Shown in pieces: positions 37,396 through 46,257 of a DNA stretch of 51,542 nucleotides. Origin of the DNA: Clostridia bacterium. GTDB taxonomy: Bacteria > Bacillota > Clostridia > TANB77 > CAG-508. Numbering within the stretch: the first letter of the stretch is position 1; every line of letters starts with the position of its first letter. The notes below the pieces were generated by a model. That model worked only from the letters and a program-made list of their open reading frames with translations. It was not told where the DNA came from and searched no databases. The position numbers and the translations under genes are program-made. The stretch covers positions 1 to 51,542 of the forward strand of contig JAGALX010000002.1 in NCBI GenBank assembly GCA_017625035.1, in the 5' to 3' direction.

Positions 37396-37799
37396 TGAGC
37401 ATATTACAAGATTATGAAAAAATAAGAAAAGAAATAGGTCAAAGAAAATACAATGCAATAGAAAAATATTTAGAAGAAAATAAAAATTTACTGTTATCGG
37501 ATATATATTATAAAAAAGAAGAATGGGATAAATTTGAAAACTGGTACAGTGAAAATATTAGTAAATTAGAATTAGAAAATAAACCTAAATGTGCATTGAT
37601 TGGTGCAGACGGAAATATTTTTAATCTAATGGGAATGGCATCTAGAACTTTAAAACATAATGGAATGCAAGTGGAATCAAAAGAAATGATTGATAGGGTA
37701 ACTAATTCAAAAAGTTATTCTGAAGCACTAAGTATTATAGGTGAATATGTTGAGATAATAGATGAACAAAGTTTAGAAGAAGAGGACGAATATGAGTAG
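37395..37799 (+). CDS. Conjugative-element protein, paralog of 37811
   Basis: A 134-residue acidic protein with no named family. Its C-terminal half (NIFNLMGMASRTLKHNGMQ, SKEMIDRVTNSKSYSEALSI, IGEYVEI) is clearly similar to that of the next gene (IISMTSKALKQNNMYEQSR, EMIERATLSYSYDDAFNI, ISEYVEM). The start codon overlaps the DUF3560 stop, so translation is coupled. The N-terminal half (LQDYEKIRKEIGQRKYNAIE) is helical. Confidence 0.7.
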   Translation: MSILQDYEKIRKEIGQRKYNAIEKYLEENKNLLLSDIYYKKEEWDKFENWYSENISKLELENKPKCALIGADGNIFNLMGMASRTLKHNGMQVESKEMIDRVTNSKSYSEALSIIGEYVEIIDEQSLEEEDEYE

Positions 37800-37810
37800 G
37801 AGGGGTTAAG

Positions 37811-38383
37811 TTGAAAAAGAATAAAATAACAATAAAAGGAATAAGACAAAGTCTTTATGATGCTTATCTAGATACAGAATATCGAGAGGCATTGGCTCAC
37901 TCTATTATGACATTAGGATATGTAAAAGATACTCCACTTAATATGTATTTTGGAACAGAAAAACAAAAAGAAGAAATTGAAAGGGTTGAATCAATGTCAT
38001 TAGATTCAAATCAAATAAGTGAAATAATACATTTAATGATGTATGAATTAAGAAACGATTTTCAGTATGGTAGATTTAAACCTATAGCCAATGAATATCT
38101 TAATATTTCAGAAAAAATGAAAAAAGAAACTAGTAAAAATTTAAATGGCAATGTTGAAAATTATAAACCAAAAGTCAACATTTATTCAGCATATGGTGAT
38201 ATGCGAGATATAATAAGTATGACATCAAAAGCATTAAAACAAAATAATATGTATGAGCAATCTAGAGAGATGATTGAGAGAGCAACTTTATCATATAGTT
38301 ATGATGATGCTTTTAATATTATTAGTGAGTATGTTGAAATGACAAAAGAAAAAGAACACGAAGAAGAGGAAGAATTTGAATAA
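37811..38383 (+). CDS. Conjugative-element protein, paralog of 37395
   Basis: A 190-residue protein with a TTG start after AGGAGGGG. The C-terminal 60 residues repeat the motif of the preceding protein. The N-terminal 110 residues (TIKGIRQSLYDAYLDTEYRE through FGTEKQKEEIERVESMSLDS) differ. Shared DNA- or RNA-binding by the C-terminal module is possible but not shown. Both proteins end in an acidic tail (EEEEEFE). Confidence 0.7.
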   Translation: MKKNKITIKGIRQSLYDAYLDTEYREALAHSIMTLGYVKDTPLNMYFGTEKQKEEIERVESMSLDSNQISEIIHLMMYELRNDFQYGRFKPIANEYLNISEKMKKETSKNLNGNVENYKPKVNIYSAYGDMRDIISMTSKALKQNNMYEQSREMIERATLSYSYDDAFNIISEYVEMTKEKEHEEEEEFE

Positions 38384-38398
38384 ATAAGCAATATATAA

Positions 38399-38540
38399 TG
38401 GGTGACTGATAGTCACCCATTATTAAAATTGTAATCTAGCTAAAAGCCACGCTTTTAGGCAGTTATCGGGAGTCGGGGTGACTCCCTGTTCCTGCAAAAT
38501 TGCTGATAGGCAATTTTGAACTGATTTTAGGGAAAGAACA
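38399..38540. other. Candidate oriT of the conjugative element (hairpin cluster)
   Basis: Four hairpins occur in 140 bases just before the RHH and relaxase genes: GGGTGACT / AGTCACCC, CTAAAAGC / GCTTTTAG, GGGAGTC / GACTCCC and CAAAATTGC / GGCAATTTTG. This position and structure are typical of MobP-type oriTs. The nic site cannot be fixed by eye. Confidence 0.65.
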
Positions 38541-38551
38541 GGAGGGAGTAT

Positions 38552-39013
38552 TTGGAGAAGAAAGATAAAGAAGAGTTTGTAAAAATAGTTGTAAAAATTC
38601 CAAAAAATAAAAAAGAAATGATTTATAATGTAGTAGCAAAAAGTTCATATACTAATGCATCAGAGTTAATTAGAGCAGGTATTGATAAAGAATTAAATTT
38701 ACAAATTTATAAAGATAATATGGAAGTAATTCTTCAACAAATAGATAAATGTATTGAATATAAATTAGCAGGATTTATAAATTCACAAAGAAAATTATAT
38801 GCAAATAATGTTCGAATAAGTGCATTAAATACTTACATAATGGGTGAAGTTATGAAAAGAATTATGGGAGATGAACTTCATAAAGAATATGTTGAAATAT
38901 TAAAAAGTGCAAGAGAAAAAGCAAATTATTTTGTAAGTAGAAAAGTAGAAGATATATCAAAAGAAGAATTAATGGATTTCTATAATTTAGGTGGGATATA
39001 TAGAAATGAGTAA
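38552..39013 (+). CDS. Ribbon-helix-helix relaxosome accessory protein
   Basis: A 153-residue protein with an N-terminal RHH-like segment (FVKIVVKIPKNKKEMIYNVV, then NASELIRAGIDKEL), as in MobC/plasmid mobilization accessory proteins that bind oriT. The C-terminal part is helical. TTG start behind GGAGGGAG. Its last 8 bases overlap the relaxase start (ATGAGTAA), so the two are made together. Confidence 0.72.
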   Translation: MEKKDKEEFVKIVVKIPKNKKEMIYNVVAKSSYTNASELIRAGIDKELNLQIYKDNMEVILQQIDKCIEYKLAGFINSQRKLYANNVRISALNTYIMGEVMKRIMGDELHKEYVEILKSAREKANYFVSRKVEDISKEELMDFYNLGGIYRNE

Positions 39014-40241
39014 TTTAATTTTTATATTTAAAGCATATAATCCAAATAAAAGAACAACATTATTTATGCATAAGAATTATACAGATTACATTGCAAATAG
39101 CAAATATGTCATTAGAAATCCAAATACAACACACGGATTATTTGGAGAGGTGCAAGAATTTCCAAATATTCAAAATGAAAATGATTTAAATCTAATTATA
39201 GAACATATAAATACACTTGCTGAAAATAAAGTTCCAATATATAGAGGTTATTTATCTTTAAGAGAATTTGATGCAGAACGATTAGGATATTATGAACAAG
39301 AAAAATGGAAAACACTTTTAGAAAATAGATTGTCAAGTATTGCTAAAAAAATGAATATAAAATTAGAAGATTTGCAATATTTAGGTGCAGTACATATCGA
39401 AGACGGACATCCTCATTTTCAATTTTTTATATGGAGTAAAAAGCCAAAGATAAATTACTTTGTGAAATATTCAGAAATAAATAAATTAAGAAATGAGTTT
39501 ACAAACGATGTTTTTAGAGAAGACTTACTGCCAATATATCAAGAAAAAGATTTAGCAAAGAAAAATATAACATCAGAAAATTATATATTACAACAATTGA
39601 AAAAAATCAATACTGATGAAAAGACATTAAAAGATTTGATGCAGTATGAAAAAGATTTCAATCAATCACGAAGAATTAGAAATATATTTAAAGATAAAGA
39701 TGTAAAAAATATTGTTGATATGTTGATTGATTTAAAAAAGGATTTGCAATTAACTAGTGGAAGTATAAAATACCAATATTTAATGAGGTATCCTGAAATA
39801 ATAGAAAAAGTTGATAATATTTCTAAAACAATTATTGAATCATCAGTTCAATGCCAAATTGAAATAGAAAAATATATAAAGGCGAAACAAAAATTATTAG
39901 AGTTTCAATATACGGATACAGATAAATTAAACCAAGCAAAAGAAAAAGTCAAAGAAGATGCTGAAAAAGAAATAATAAAATTAATAGGAAATCAAATATT
40001 AGATATTGAACGAAAGTGGTTAAATACAAATGAGTTAGTTACATATGTAAAATATAGTAATGAAAGTCGAGATTTATTAGATAGGATATTAACTGCATTA
40101 TATTATCAAGCAGAGAATCAGAAAAAGTTAACTAGATTTTATGAATTACGATTTAAGAAACAGTTATCTAAACAAGCAAAAAAAGAAATAGCATTAAATA
40201 AGAGAAACAGTTCATCTTGGAATTGGGAGGAAGAAATTTGA
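39006..40241 (+). CDS. MobP-family (MobP3-like) relaxase
   Basis: A 411-residue relaxase expected to nick oriT and pilot the DNA strand. The catalytic histidine cluster AVHIEDGHPHFQFFIW is at about residue 140, the N-terminus begins MSNLIFIFKAYNPNKRTTLF and KVPIYRGYLSLREFDAERLG lies before the His motif, as in MobP3 relaxases of Clostridia. The C-terminal 200 residues are coiled-coil helices. ATG 39006 overlaps the RHH gene end; the longer frame from 38991 lacks a site. It ends in TGA, confirming TGA as stop. Confidence 0.86.
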   Translation: MSNLIFIFKAYNPNKRTTLFMHKNYTDYIANSKYVIRNPNTTHGLFGEVQEFPNIQNENDLNLIIEHINTLAENKVPIYRGYLSLREFDAERLGYYEQEKWKTLLENRLSSIAKKMNIKLEDLQYLGAVHIEDGHPHFQFFIWSKKPKINYFVKYSEINKLRNEFTNDVFREDLLPIYQEKDLAKKNITSENYILQQLKKINTDEKTLKDLMQYEKDFNQSRRIRNIFKDKDVKNIVDMLIDLKKDLQLTSGSIKYQYLMRYPEIIEKVDNISKTIIESSVQCQIEIEKYIKAKQKLLEFQYTDTDKLNQAKEKVKEDAEKEIIKLIGNQILDIERKWLNTNELVTYVKYSNESRDLLDRILTALYYQAENQKKLTRFYELRFKKQLSKQAKKEIALNKRNSSSWNWEEEI

Positions 40242-40375
40242 ATTTATGAGGTTGGAACGCTTGTCAAAATGGGATATGTTTGTTAAAATATTAGTGGAAG
40301 AAAAAATAAAAAATTACTAAACCAAATAGTAATATGTATGGAATAGAAAACTTGAATTTCACGGAGGTAATGAAA

Positions 40376-40783
40376 ATGAAAAATATATGGAGCAAAGGTT
40401 TAAAGGATTCGTTGTTAATATATTGTGGATTATACACAAGTGCAACAATAGTAAATAGTATTTCTTATCTTTCGAAAGGGATATATGAAGACCCTTCTGG
40501 AAATTGGCATGAATTAGACCGTGCAATCATTACATTGATTGTGGTTATAGCATATGCTTTAATAAGATATATACATATTAAGAATTTTCCAATTAAGTTA
40601 GTTGTGGTATATGTACCGACAATGCTATTGGCTTTTTTATATGTTTGGTTTAGGGGATTAACTGCTGAATTAGCGTCTTCGGCATATAAAGATATTTTTG
40701 TAAACTATACCATTGGATTTTTCATTGTATCTATTATAGTATTCATTGTAAGGAAAATAATACAAAAGAAAAAAGCAAAGTAA
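40376..40783 (+). CDS. Four-helix membrane protein, DUF6608/DUF3021-like
   Basis: A 135-residue membrane protein: MKNIWSKGLKDSLLIYCGLYTSATIVNS, then a loop with GNWHELDRAIITLIVVIAYAL and two more helices, ending KKIIQKKKAK-type basic tail. The ATG at 40376 is 8 bases from GGAGG; the ATG at 40370 is too close. It fits small ABC-regulator or DUF6608 proteins; identity is uncertain. It lies in cargo between the relaxase and a Nudix gene. Confidence 0.6.
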   Translation: MKNIWSKGLKDSLLIYCGLYTSATIVNSISYLSKGIYEDPSGNWHELDRAIITLIVVIAYALIRYIHIKNFPIKLVVVYVPTMLLAFLYVWFRGLTAELASSAYKDIFVNYTIGFFIVSIIVFIVRKIIQKKKAK

Positions 40784-40948
40784 CTTACAATTAATTAAAG
40801 ATAATAGTAAGATATAGTAAATAATTTATAGTATTAGATTCTGAAAAATATGTAGACAATAATAAATAAGAATTAGTGGATAGAAAGATTGTAGAGAATA
40901 CATGTAAACAAAATATAAAAAAATAACAAATTCAGGAGGTAAATTTAA

Positions 40949-41428
40949 ATGAAACAGAGATATGAAAGCAAAATTGCTGTTTTTTTAGTATTAACAAGAG
41001 AAAAAAATGAAAAGAAGGAAGTGTTACTTCAAAAAAGATGTAATACAGGATATATGGATGGTAAATATGATATGGCATGTAGCGGACATTTAGAAGCTGG
41101 TGAATCATTAACAATGGCTATGGCTAGAGAATGTGAAGAAGAAATAGGTATCAAAGTAAAACCTAAAGATTTAGAATTAGTTTCTATTATACATGCATAT
41201 AACGAAGATTATATGCACGTATTTTTTACTACTCAAAAGTATGAAGGAACTCCTAAAATAATGGAAAAAGAAAAGTGTGACGATTTAAATTGGTTTGATA
41301 TAGATAATTTACCATGCAATACCATAGAGCGTATAAAAAATGTGTTAAAAAATATACAAAATGGAATTGTCTATGATGATGACAATTTTTCGTGTCAAAA
41401 ATTAAAAGGAATTATAGAGAGTAAATAA
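40949..41428 (+). CDS. Nudix hydrolase
   Basis: A 159-residue Nudix protein: AVFLVLTREKNEKKEVLLQKR, GYMDGKYDMACSGHLEAGES and ARECEEEIGIKVKPKDLEL make the box (GHLEAGES...RECEEEIG). AGGAGG precedes the ATG. It is cargo of the conjugative element and is the fourth Nudix domain in the window. Confidence 0.9.
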   Translation: MKQRYESKIAVFLVLTREKNEKKEVLLQKRCNTGYMDGKYDMACSGHLEAGESLTMAMARECEEEIGIKVKPKDLELVSIIHAYNEDYMHVFFTTQKYEGTPKIMEKEKCDDLNWFDIDNLPCNTIERIKNVLKNIQNGIVYDDDNFSCQKLKGIIESK

Positions 41429-41431
41429 GAG

Positions 41432-41783
41432 GAATGTTTATAAATTAGGAATTGTTGATTTAAGACTTTTAGATGAACAAGTATTAGACTTTGCACAAAA
41501 TGAAAGAGATTTGAAAAAGATTTTAAAAGTAGTAAATGATAACTGTTTTTTTATTTTAGCAAAATGGAAAAAATATTTTGAAGGTCAAGTTCTTAAATTT
41601 TATTGTTAAATAAATAGTAATTTAAGAGCGTTACAATTTTATCAAAAAAGAGAATATTGCCTAACAAAATTATATCCAAATGCTATGGAAGAAGTAAGAA
41701 AAGTAAAACCTAATGTACCATTGATTGGAGAAAACAATATTCCTTTAAGAGATGAAATCGAATTAGAAAAAAATTTAATGTAG
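41432..41783 (+). pseudogene. Decayed acetyltransferase-like remnant
   Basis: The 3' portion (41617-41783) reads NLRALQFYQKREYCLTKLYP, NAMEEVRKVKPNVPLIGENN, IPLRDEIELEKNLM, which is the C-terminal end of a GNAT acetyltransferase family common in Firmicutes. No matching N-terminus precedes it. Instead a different frame gives KLGIVDLRLLDEQVLDFAQN through WKKYFEGQVLKFYC and a stop, which I cannot assign. No CGG is present, so the +1 rule does not rescue it. It is a relic next to the IS110 insertion. Confidence 0.6.
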
Positions 41784-41916
41784 AATATATTGGAGACTAA
41801 CTATATGAATGTCAATAGTTTTTCTTAAAAAATTTTAAAAAATTAGTACATTGAAAAAATGCATGACAAATAAGCATTTCGAAAAATGCTTTAAAAAAGG
41901 TATGAAACACTATAAA

Positions 41917-43095
41917 TTAAGCTACTTTTAAAAGTTGATAAGATTTATTTGATTTTAATAAATAATAAATAACCCTAATTAATTTTTTAGAAGTATGACT
42001 AAGTGCTACAAAGTAATGTTTACCTTCAGCTATTTTCTTATCTCTGTATTCTTTAAAACTTGTATCACGCATGCAAACAAGTCTTGTAGCATTAAGAAGA
42101 GCCCAACGTAAATATTTTGAACCACGTTTTACCATTACAGAATGTGTTGCAGTATATTTTCCGGATTGATATGTAGAGGGGTCAAGTCCAGCAAATGCTT
42201 GTAATTTAGCTGGAGAGTCAAAGCTATTAATATCACCAATTTCAGCTAAAATAAAAGCAGCAGAAACATAAGAAATACCAGGGATAGACATTATTGGACT
42301 GTTAAGTTCATCAACTAAAGTTTTAAGTTCTTTGTCAATATCATCAATTTGAGATTGTAAGAATAAAACAGTTTGAATAACTTGTCTTAATTCAAAAGAC
42401 AAAGAACGACTATTAGTGCCAATAGATTTTCTGGCTAATTCACGTATTTCAATGGCTTTATCTCTACTGTATTTTCCTTTAGAATATTTTTCTAAAAGAG
42501 ATGTAAGATGTTTTAAATTACATTCTGAAATATCTTTTACAGAAGGAAGTTCATTTAAAAGATAAAGCACAGAATTTTGAGAAATAGACCAAACTATTTT
42601 TTCAAGTTCTGGAAACACAATAGTAATAAGTCTAGAAAGAGATGTTTTAAACTTAGAACGTTCTTGTATTAAACGAAATCTATGTCTAACTAGTGACTTT
42701 AATTCAGAAATGTGATAAGATAAATTAGAGTAGGGCTTTAAGTTTTCTGTGATAAGCATTGTAGCAATAAAATGAGCGTCTAACTTATCTGTTTTGGTCT
42801 TTCTAAGGCTTTGACCTTTTCTGTAAAGATTAGTTTGTAGTGGATTAATGACGTAAACATTAAATCCTTTTGATGTCAGAAAGTTAAGAATGTTATTGCT
42901 GTAGTGACCAGTAGCTTCAAGCCCTACTTTAATATTTTCAAAACTTTCATTAAATTGAGAAATAGAATTGAATAAAGAATTGAAACCATCAAAATTGTTT
43001 TTAATAGTTAATTTTTCAATTAAAATTTCTCCATCAGAGTTCATCGCAAAGCAATCATGTTTGTCCTTTGCGACATCAATACCAATATAAATCAT
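41917..43095 (-). mobile_element. IS110-family insertion sequence transposase
   Basis: A 392-residue DEDD transposase. The N-terminal RuvC-like domain has Asp7 (IYIGIDVAKDKHD), Glu60 (VGLEATGHYS) and Asp103/Asp106 (KTKTDKLDAHFIA). The C-terminal Transposase_20 domain has IMSIPGISYVSAAFILAEIG, FAGLDPSTYQSGKY (candidate catalytic Ser) and KRGSKYLRWALLNATR. It appears intact. The element has no visible terminal inverted repeats, as expected for the family. The non-coding 5' region is described separately. It inserted in cargo of the conjugative element. Confidence 0.93.
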
Positions 43096-43290
43096 AAGGG
43101 TTACTCCTTTTTAAATAAAAATTTAGACAATGTGATCCACAAAATGTTTGTTGAATGTAGCCTCGTTCTAAATAAAACGTCATGCGTTATCTAACTAATT
43201 AACAAATAAACAAACAACTGTGGCTAGAGCCTCCAAAGGAAATCGTCAAGCGATAGGTAAAAACACTAGTCCACAGAGTCTATAAAAACA
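43096..43290 (-). ncRNA. Candidate bridge RNA region of the IS110 element
   Basis: The 5' non-coding end of IS110 elements encodes a bridge RNA that pairs with target and donor DNA. Here about 190 bases upstream of the transposase hold a clear stem-loop: 43218-43227 (CTGTGGCTAG) pairs with 43266-43276 (CTAGTCCACAG) with one bulge, enclosing a smaller ATCG / CGAT hairpin. Its loops are candidate guide segments. The left end of the element probably lies between 43276 and 43320. Confidence 0.55.
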
Positions 43291-43326
43291 TTATAACAAA
43301 AAAGTAAAAATTTTAAAGAAAGGAGT

Positions 43327-43355
43327 TCGTATAATGTTATATGTTCATTATACGA
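43327..43355 (+). other. Hairpin touching the ribosome binding site of the next gene
   Basis: TCGTATAATG and CATTATACGA form a perfect 10-bp stem with a 9-base loop. The second arm ends in the first bases of the GAGG used by the gene at 43365, so folding would limit its translation. Confidence 0.55.
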
Positions 43356-43364
43356 GGTATATAA

Positions 43365-43715
43365 ATGTTTAATTTATTTAATAAAAAAAATAAAAAAGCT
43401 TTAAATTTTGATAATTTATTAAAAATTAATAATCAAAATTTAAATAAAATATTAAATTATGTGAGTGATGAGCCTGTTTTATTTGAAGAAAATCATAGAT
43501 TAATAACTAAAAGAGAAATTGAAAATTTTGAAAAAGAGTATCAATGTAAAATAGATGGGTTAATTCCATTAATAGATATAGCTGATAATGATTTTATAGT
43601 ATACATATGTGATAAAAATACTTTTGGAATGTTTTATATAGTAGAAGAGTTACTTTTTAATGAAGGTTATGATGTAACTGAAATCATTAAACAATTGGAA
43701 AGTTATTGTAATTAA
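43365..43715 (+). CDS. Small protein, possibly SMI1/KNR4 (SUKH)-like
   Basis: A 116-residue protein. The segment ITKREIENFEKEYQCKIDGL, IPLIDIADNDFIVYICD and the late FYIVEELLFNEGYD resemble the core of SUKH-type immunity proteins, though the family's Trp/Gly signature is weak. No signal peptide. GAGG lies 7 bases before the ATG, partly inside a hairpin. It opens a group of small acidic cargo proteins. Confidence 0.45.
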   Translation: MFNLFNKKNKKALNFDNLLKINNQNLNKILNYVSDEPVLFEENHRLITKREIENFEKEYQCKIDGLIPLIDIADNDFIVYICDKNTFGMFYIVEELLFNEGYDVTEIIKQLESYCN

Positions 43716-43835
43716 TGATATTACAATTTTGTTAAGGAAAAATAATTTGTTAAAAAGAGATATAGATGATTTTAGTTGAATAATTGGATGTTATTGCATA
43801 AAAAATTAACAAAAGAAATAAAAAGGGGCGATTAG

Positions 43836-44954
43836 ATGAAAAAGAAAATTTTAAGTATAGTATTAATTATAATAATGTTATCAGGAACAATGTTTGTATT
43901 AACTGGATGTGGTGCAAATTTAAAAAGAGTAGATAAAAAAGAAGGATTAAGCTACATAAATGAGAAATATTCTAAAGATATGTATAAAGCAAAAAATATA
44001 GAAAAAGCATTTTATGTTTCAGATAGAAATATTGATTATAGGATTATGTTTTCAGATGGTAAATCAATATTGAAAATTAATGATGAATTTTATGATGATA
44101 TACAATCGGAACAAATAAAATCAGATTTCGATAAATATTTTGCTGAGAAAATACTAAATACAGATTATAGTAGAAATGAAATCTCTGTTTTTACAGAATA
44201 TGATACAAGAGTAACTGATTATGATGTATATAATTCTAGTTTAAGCATATTTAGGGATCGTTATGATGGAAATATAGAGGACTATATAAAAAAACATAAT
44301 TTAATTATCGAAGGAGAAGTTGTTGTTTGGTGTCAAAAAGACGAAGCTGACCAAAAATACAAAGAAATAGAAAAACGAATTAAAGATTTAAATGGTAATT
44401 ATAAATATTCAATAGCATTTGTAGATGCATCTTTAAAACCAAATTATGAAAGTAGAGAAAATATTTATAAATTAAAACATGATTTCACTCAAGATGGTGT
44501 GTTTTATATTATGAATATAAATAGCGGGGAATCAGTTAAATATATTAATATTCAAAATGGCTTTGGAATTACATTGTGTGATAATTCTAATTTTGAACTA
44601 ATGTATGGAGATATATTATTAGTTAGCGATATTCCTACAAAGGAAGAATTGATGTATATTAGCGAATATAGATATGGAATTACAGACTCTGAGGGGAATT
44701 ATAATGGAAATTTAAATTCTACATATAGGATTCAGTTTTCGGACAGAGTGCATCAATATTTAAATGATAATCAAAAGGATTATTTAGAAGTAAAGTATAT
44801 AAATAATCATTATTGTGACTTTTCAATATACCATATTGGAGATAAGAAGCAGTATATTTCTTCATCCTTGGGTAAAGTACATAATGGAGATTTGGTTTAT
44901 GAAGAGTATTCTAATTATTTTTGTGAGCAAATATCTATCAATATAGATGACTGA
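43836..44954 (+). CDS. Predicted lipoprotein, 372 residues
   Basis: A signal peptide with a lipobox (MFVLTGC, Cys at about 25) predicts export and lipid anchoring. The mature part is acidic, rich in Asp/Tyr/Asn and beta-strand-like, with no family that I recognise. Blocks such as FEKYFAEKIL-type helices and YRIQFSDRVHQYLND are seen. It follows AGGGGCG and ends in TGA. It is cargo of the conjugative element. Confidence 0.65.
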   Translation: MKKKILSIVLIIIMLSGTMFVLTGCGANLKRVDKKEGLSYINEKYSKDMYKAKNIEKAFYVSDRNIDYRIMFSDGKSILKINDEFYDDIQSEQIKSDFDKYFAEKILNTDYSRNEISVFTEYDTRVTDYDVYNSSLSIFRDRYDGNIEDYIKKHNLIIEGEVVVWCQKDEADQKYKEIEKRIKDLNGNYKYSIAFVDASLKPNYESRENIYKLKHDFTQDGVFYIMNINSGESVKYINIQNGFGITLCDNSNFELMYGDILLVSDIPTKEELMYISEYRYGITDSEGNYNGNLNSTYRIQFSDRVHQYLNDNQKDYLEVKYINNHYCDFSIYHIGDKKQYISSSLGKVHNGDLVYEEYSNYFCEQISINIDD

Positions 44955-45101
44955 TAAACAGTAGGAATAGAGTAAAGTTTATAATTATTATTACAAAATT
45001 AAAATGCATAGATAGCTAATAATTTATATTTTATTGAGGTTTTTTATATAATTAATGTGTAAACAAAATAGTAATAAATTATAAAGATTGGATGTGATTT
45101 T

Positions 45102-45638
45102 ATGGGATTATTTAATACATTTAGAGCAAAAGAAAATAAAATGGAAATTAGTAACAATAAAAAAGTTTTAGAAATAAATGAAAACTTAAAAATTAATTTG
45201 AAATATGAAGAATCGTGGTTTGGAAAATTACAATATAATTTTGGGAAAATAAAATCAAATAACATTGATGTTCAAATAGATTCGTATGATTCAGAAAAAA
45301 ATTTGGATGAACAAAAAGAAACATTAAGATTATTTTTTGATGAATGGAATAATATAGAAAATAAAATTATTGATGCAAGTTATAATTATTATAATAGTGA
45401 AAGAGAAAAACTAGGTTATGATATTGAAAAAAACGAAGATTATCCTGAACTAAAAGATGTGTCTGAAATTATTGATATGATTGAAATTATTGGAATTACT
45501 GTACCAGAACAGGATGATTCATCTGAAAGAGCAATATCAATTGTTTTTAATTGTACTTGGGAAAGAGAACATGGCATGGGAATTTGTTTAGTAAATAATA
45601 ATGTAATTGAAATTGGATATCAAGATATAGCTTTATAA
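45102..45638 (+). CDS. Hypothetical protein, DUF6985-like C-terminus
   Basis: A 178-residue acidic cytosolic protein. The C-terminal stretch FNCTWEREHGMGICLVNNN and VIEIGYQDIAL fits the W..EHG.G and G.QD.A pattern of DUF6985-type proteins, which often occur in immunity-like gene clusters. The N-terminal LNINLKYEESWFGKL-like strands are part of the same fold. AAAGATTGGATG gives only a weak ribosome binding site. Confidence 0.55.
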   Translation: MGLFNTFRAKENKMEISNNKKVLEINENLKINLKYEESWFGKLQYNFGKIKSNNIDVQIDSYDSEKNLDEQKETLRLFFDEWNNIENKIIDASYNYYNSEREKLGYDIEKNEDYPELKDVSEIIDMIEIIGITVPEQDDSSERAISIVFNCTWEREHGMGICLVNNNVIEIGYQDIAL

Positions 45639-45689
45639 TTAAAATAAATAGTAATTTTTATATTATAACAAGAAAGGAAGACATGAATT

Positions 45690-46115
45690 ATGAAGAAAGA
45701 AGATTTTAAATATGGGTATCAAGAATATTATATTGAGGATAAGTATGTTTTCGAGAGTAAAGAATACTTAATAATAATTAATAAAGATATTTTTGATGAA
45801 GAAACTGTTGAATATGCTAATGGAATTATAGAAAAATATATAAAAGAAAAAGACCAAATTTTGGATGTTATGTTAAAAATACATTTAAGAGATTTTTACA
45901 GTTCCGTATATAACTATTCTGACGAATATATAAAGAATAATATTGGAAGACCTCAAATTAAAATAGACTTTAAAAAGGATGATTCTCATCCTAATTGGAA
46001 ATTTCAATATGCTGGTATTATTGATTTTTGTGAAAGCAAGTTAGATGAGCATATAATAAGTATTGAGTTTGTAGATGATTTAAAGTTAGATGAACATGTC
46101 CAAATGAACGGATAA
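45690..46115 (+). CDS. Hypothetical acidic protein, 141 residues
   Basis: An acidic cytosolic protein (DFKYGYQEYYIEDKYVFES, then RPQIKIDFKKDDSHPNWKFQ, DEHIISIEFVDDLKL). The layout recalls small immunity proteins of polymorphic toxin systems, but no family is assigned. GAAAGGAAG precedes the ATG. It sits next to the DUF6985-like gene and before the recombinase; no toxin is encoded nearby. Confidence 0.5.
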   Translation: MKKEDFKYGYQEYYIEDKYVFESKEYLIIINKDIFDEETVEYANGIIEKYIKEKDQILDVMLKIHLRDFYSSVYNYSDEYIKNNIGRPQIKIDFKKDDSHPNWKFQYAGIIDFCESKLDEHIISIEFVDDLKLDEHVQMNG

Positions 46116-46257
46116 AATAAATACTATGGTTGTAATGACAAATTACAATAAGGTAAAAGAACAAAAGTTTCTAGAAATTAATTAAATATAAACTATAAGG
46201 AGTATTTGTATAAAAGCAAGTACTTCTTTTTTCGTGCAAAGAAAGGGGGATTGCCTA

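Noticed and set aside
41432..41616. Frame upstream of the acetyltransferase remnant as an intact gene
   Set aside because: There is no start codon with ribosome binding site, and the sequence matches nothing I recognise; it is better treated as part of a decayed region.
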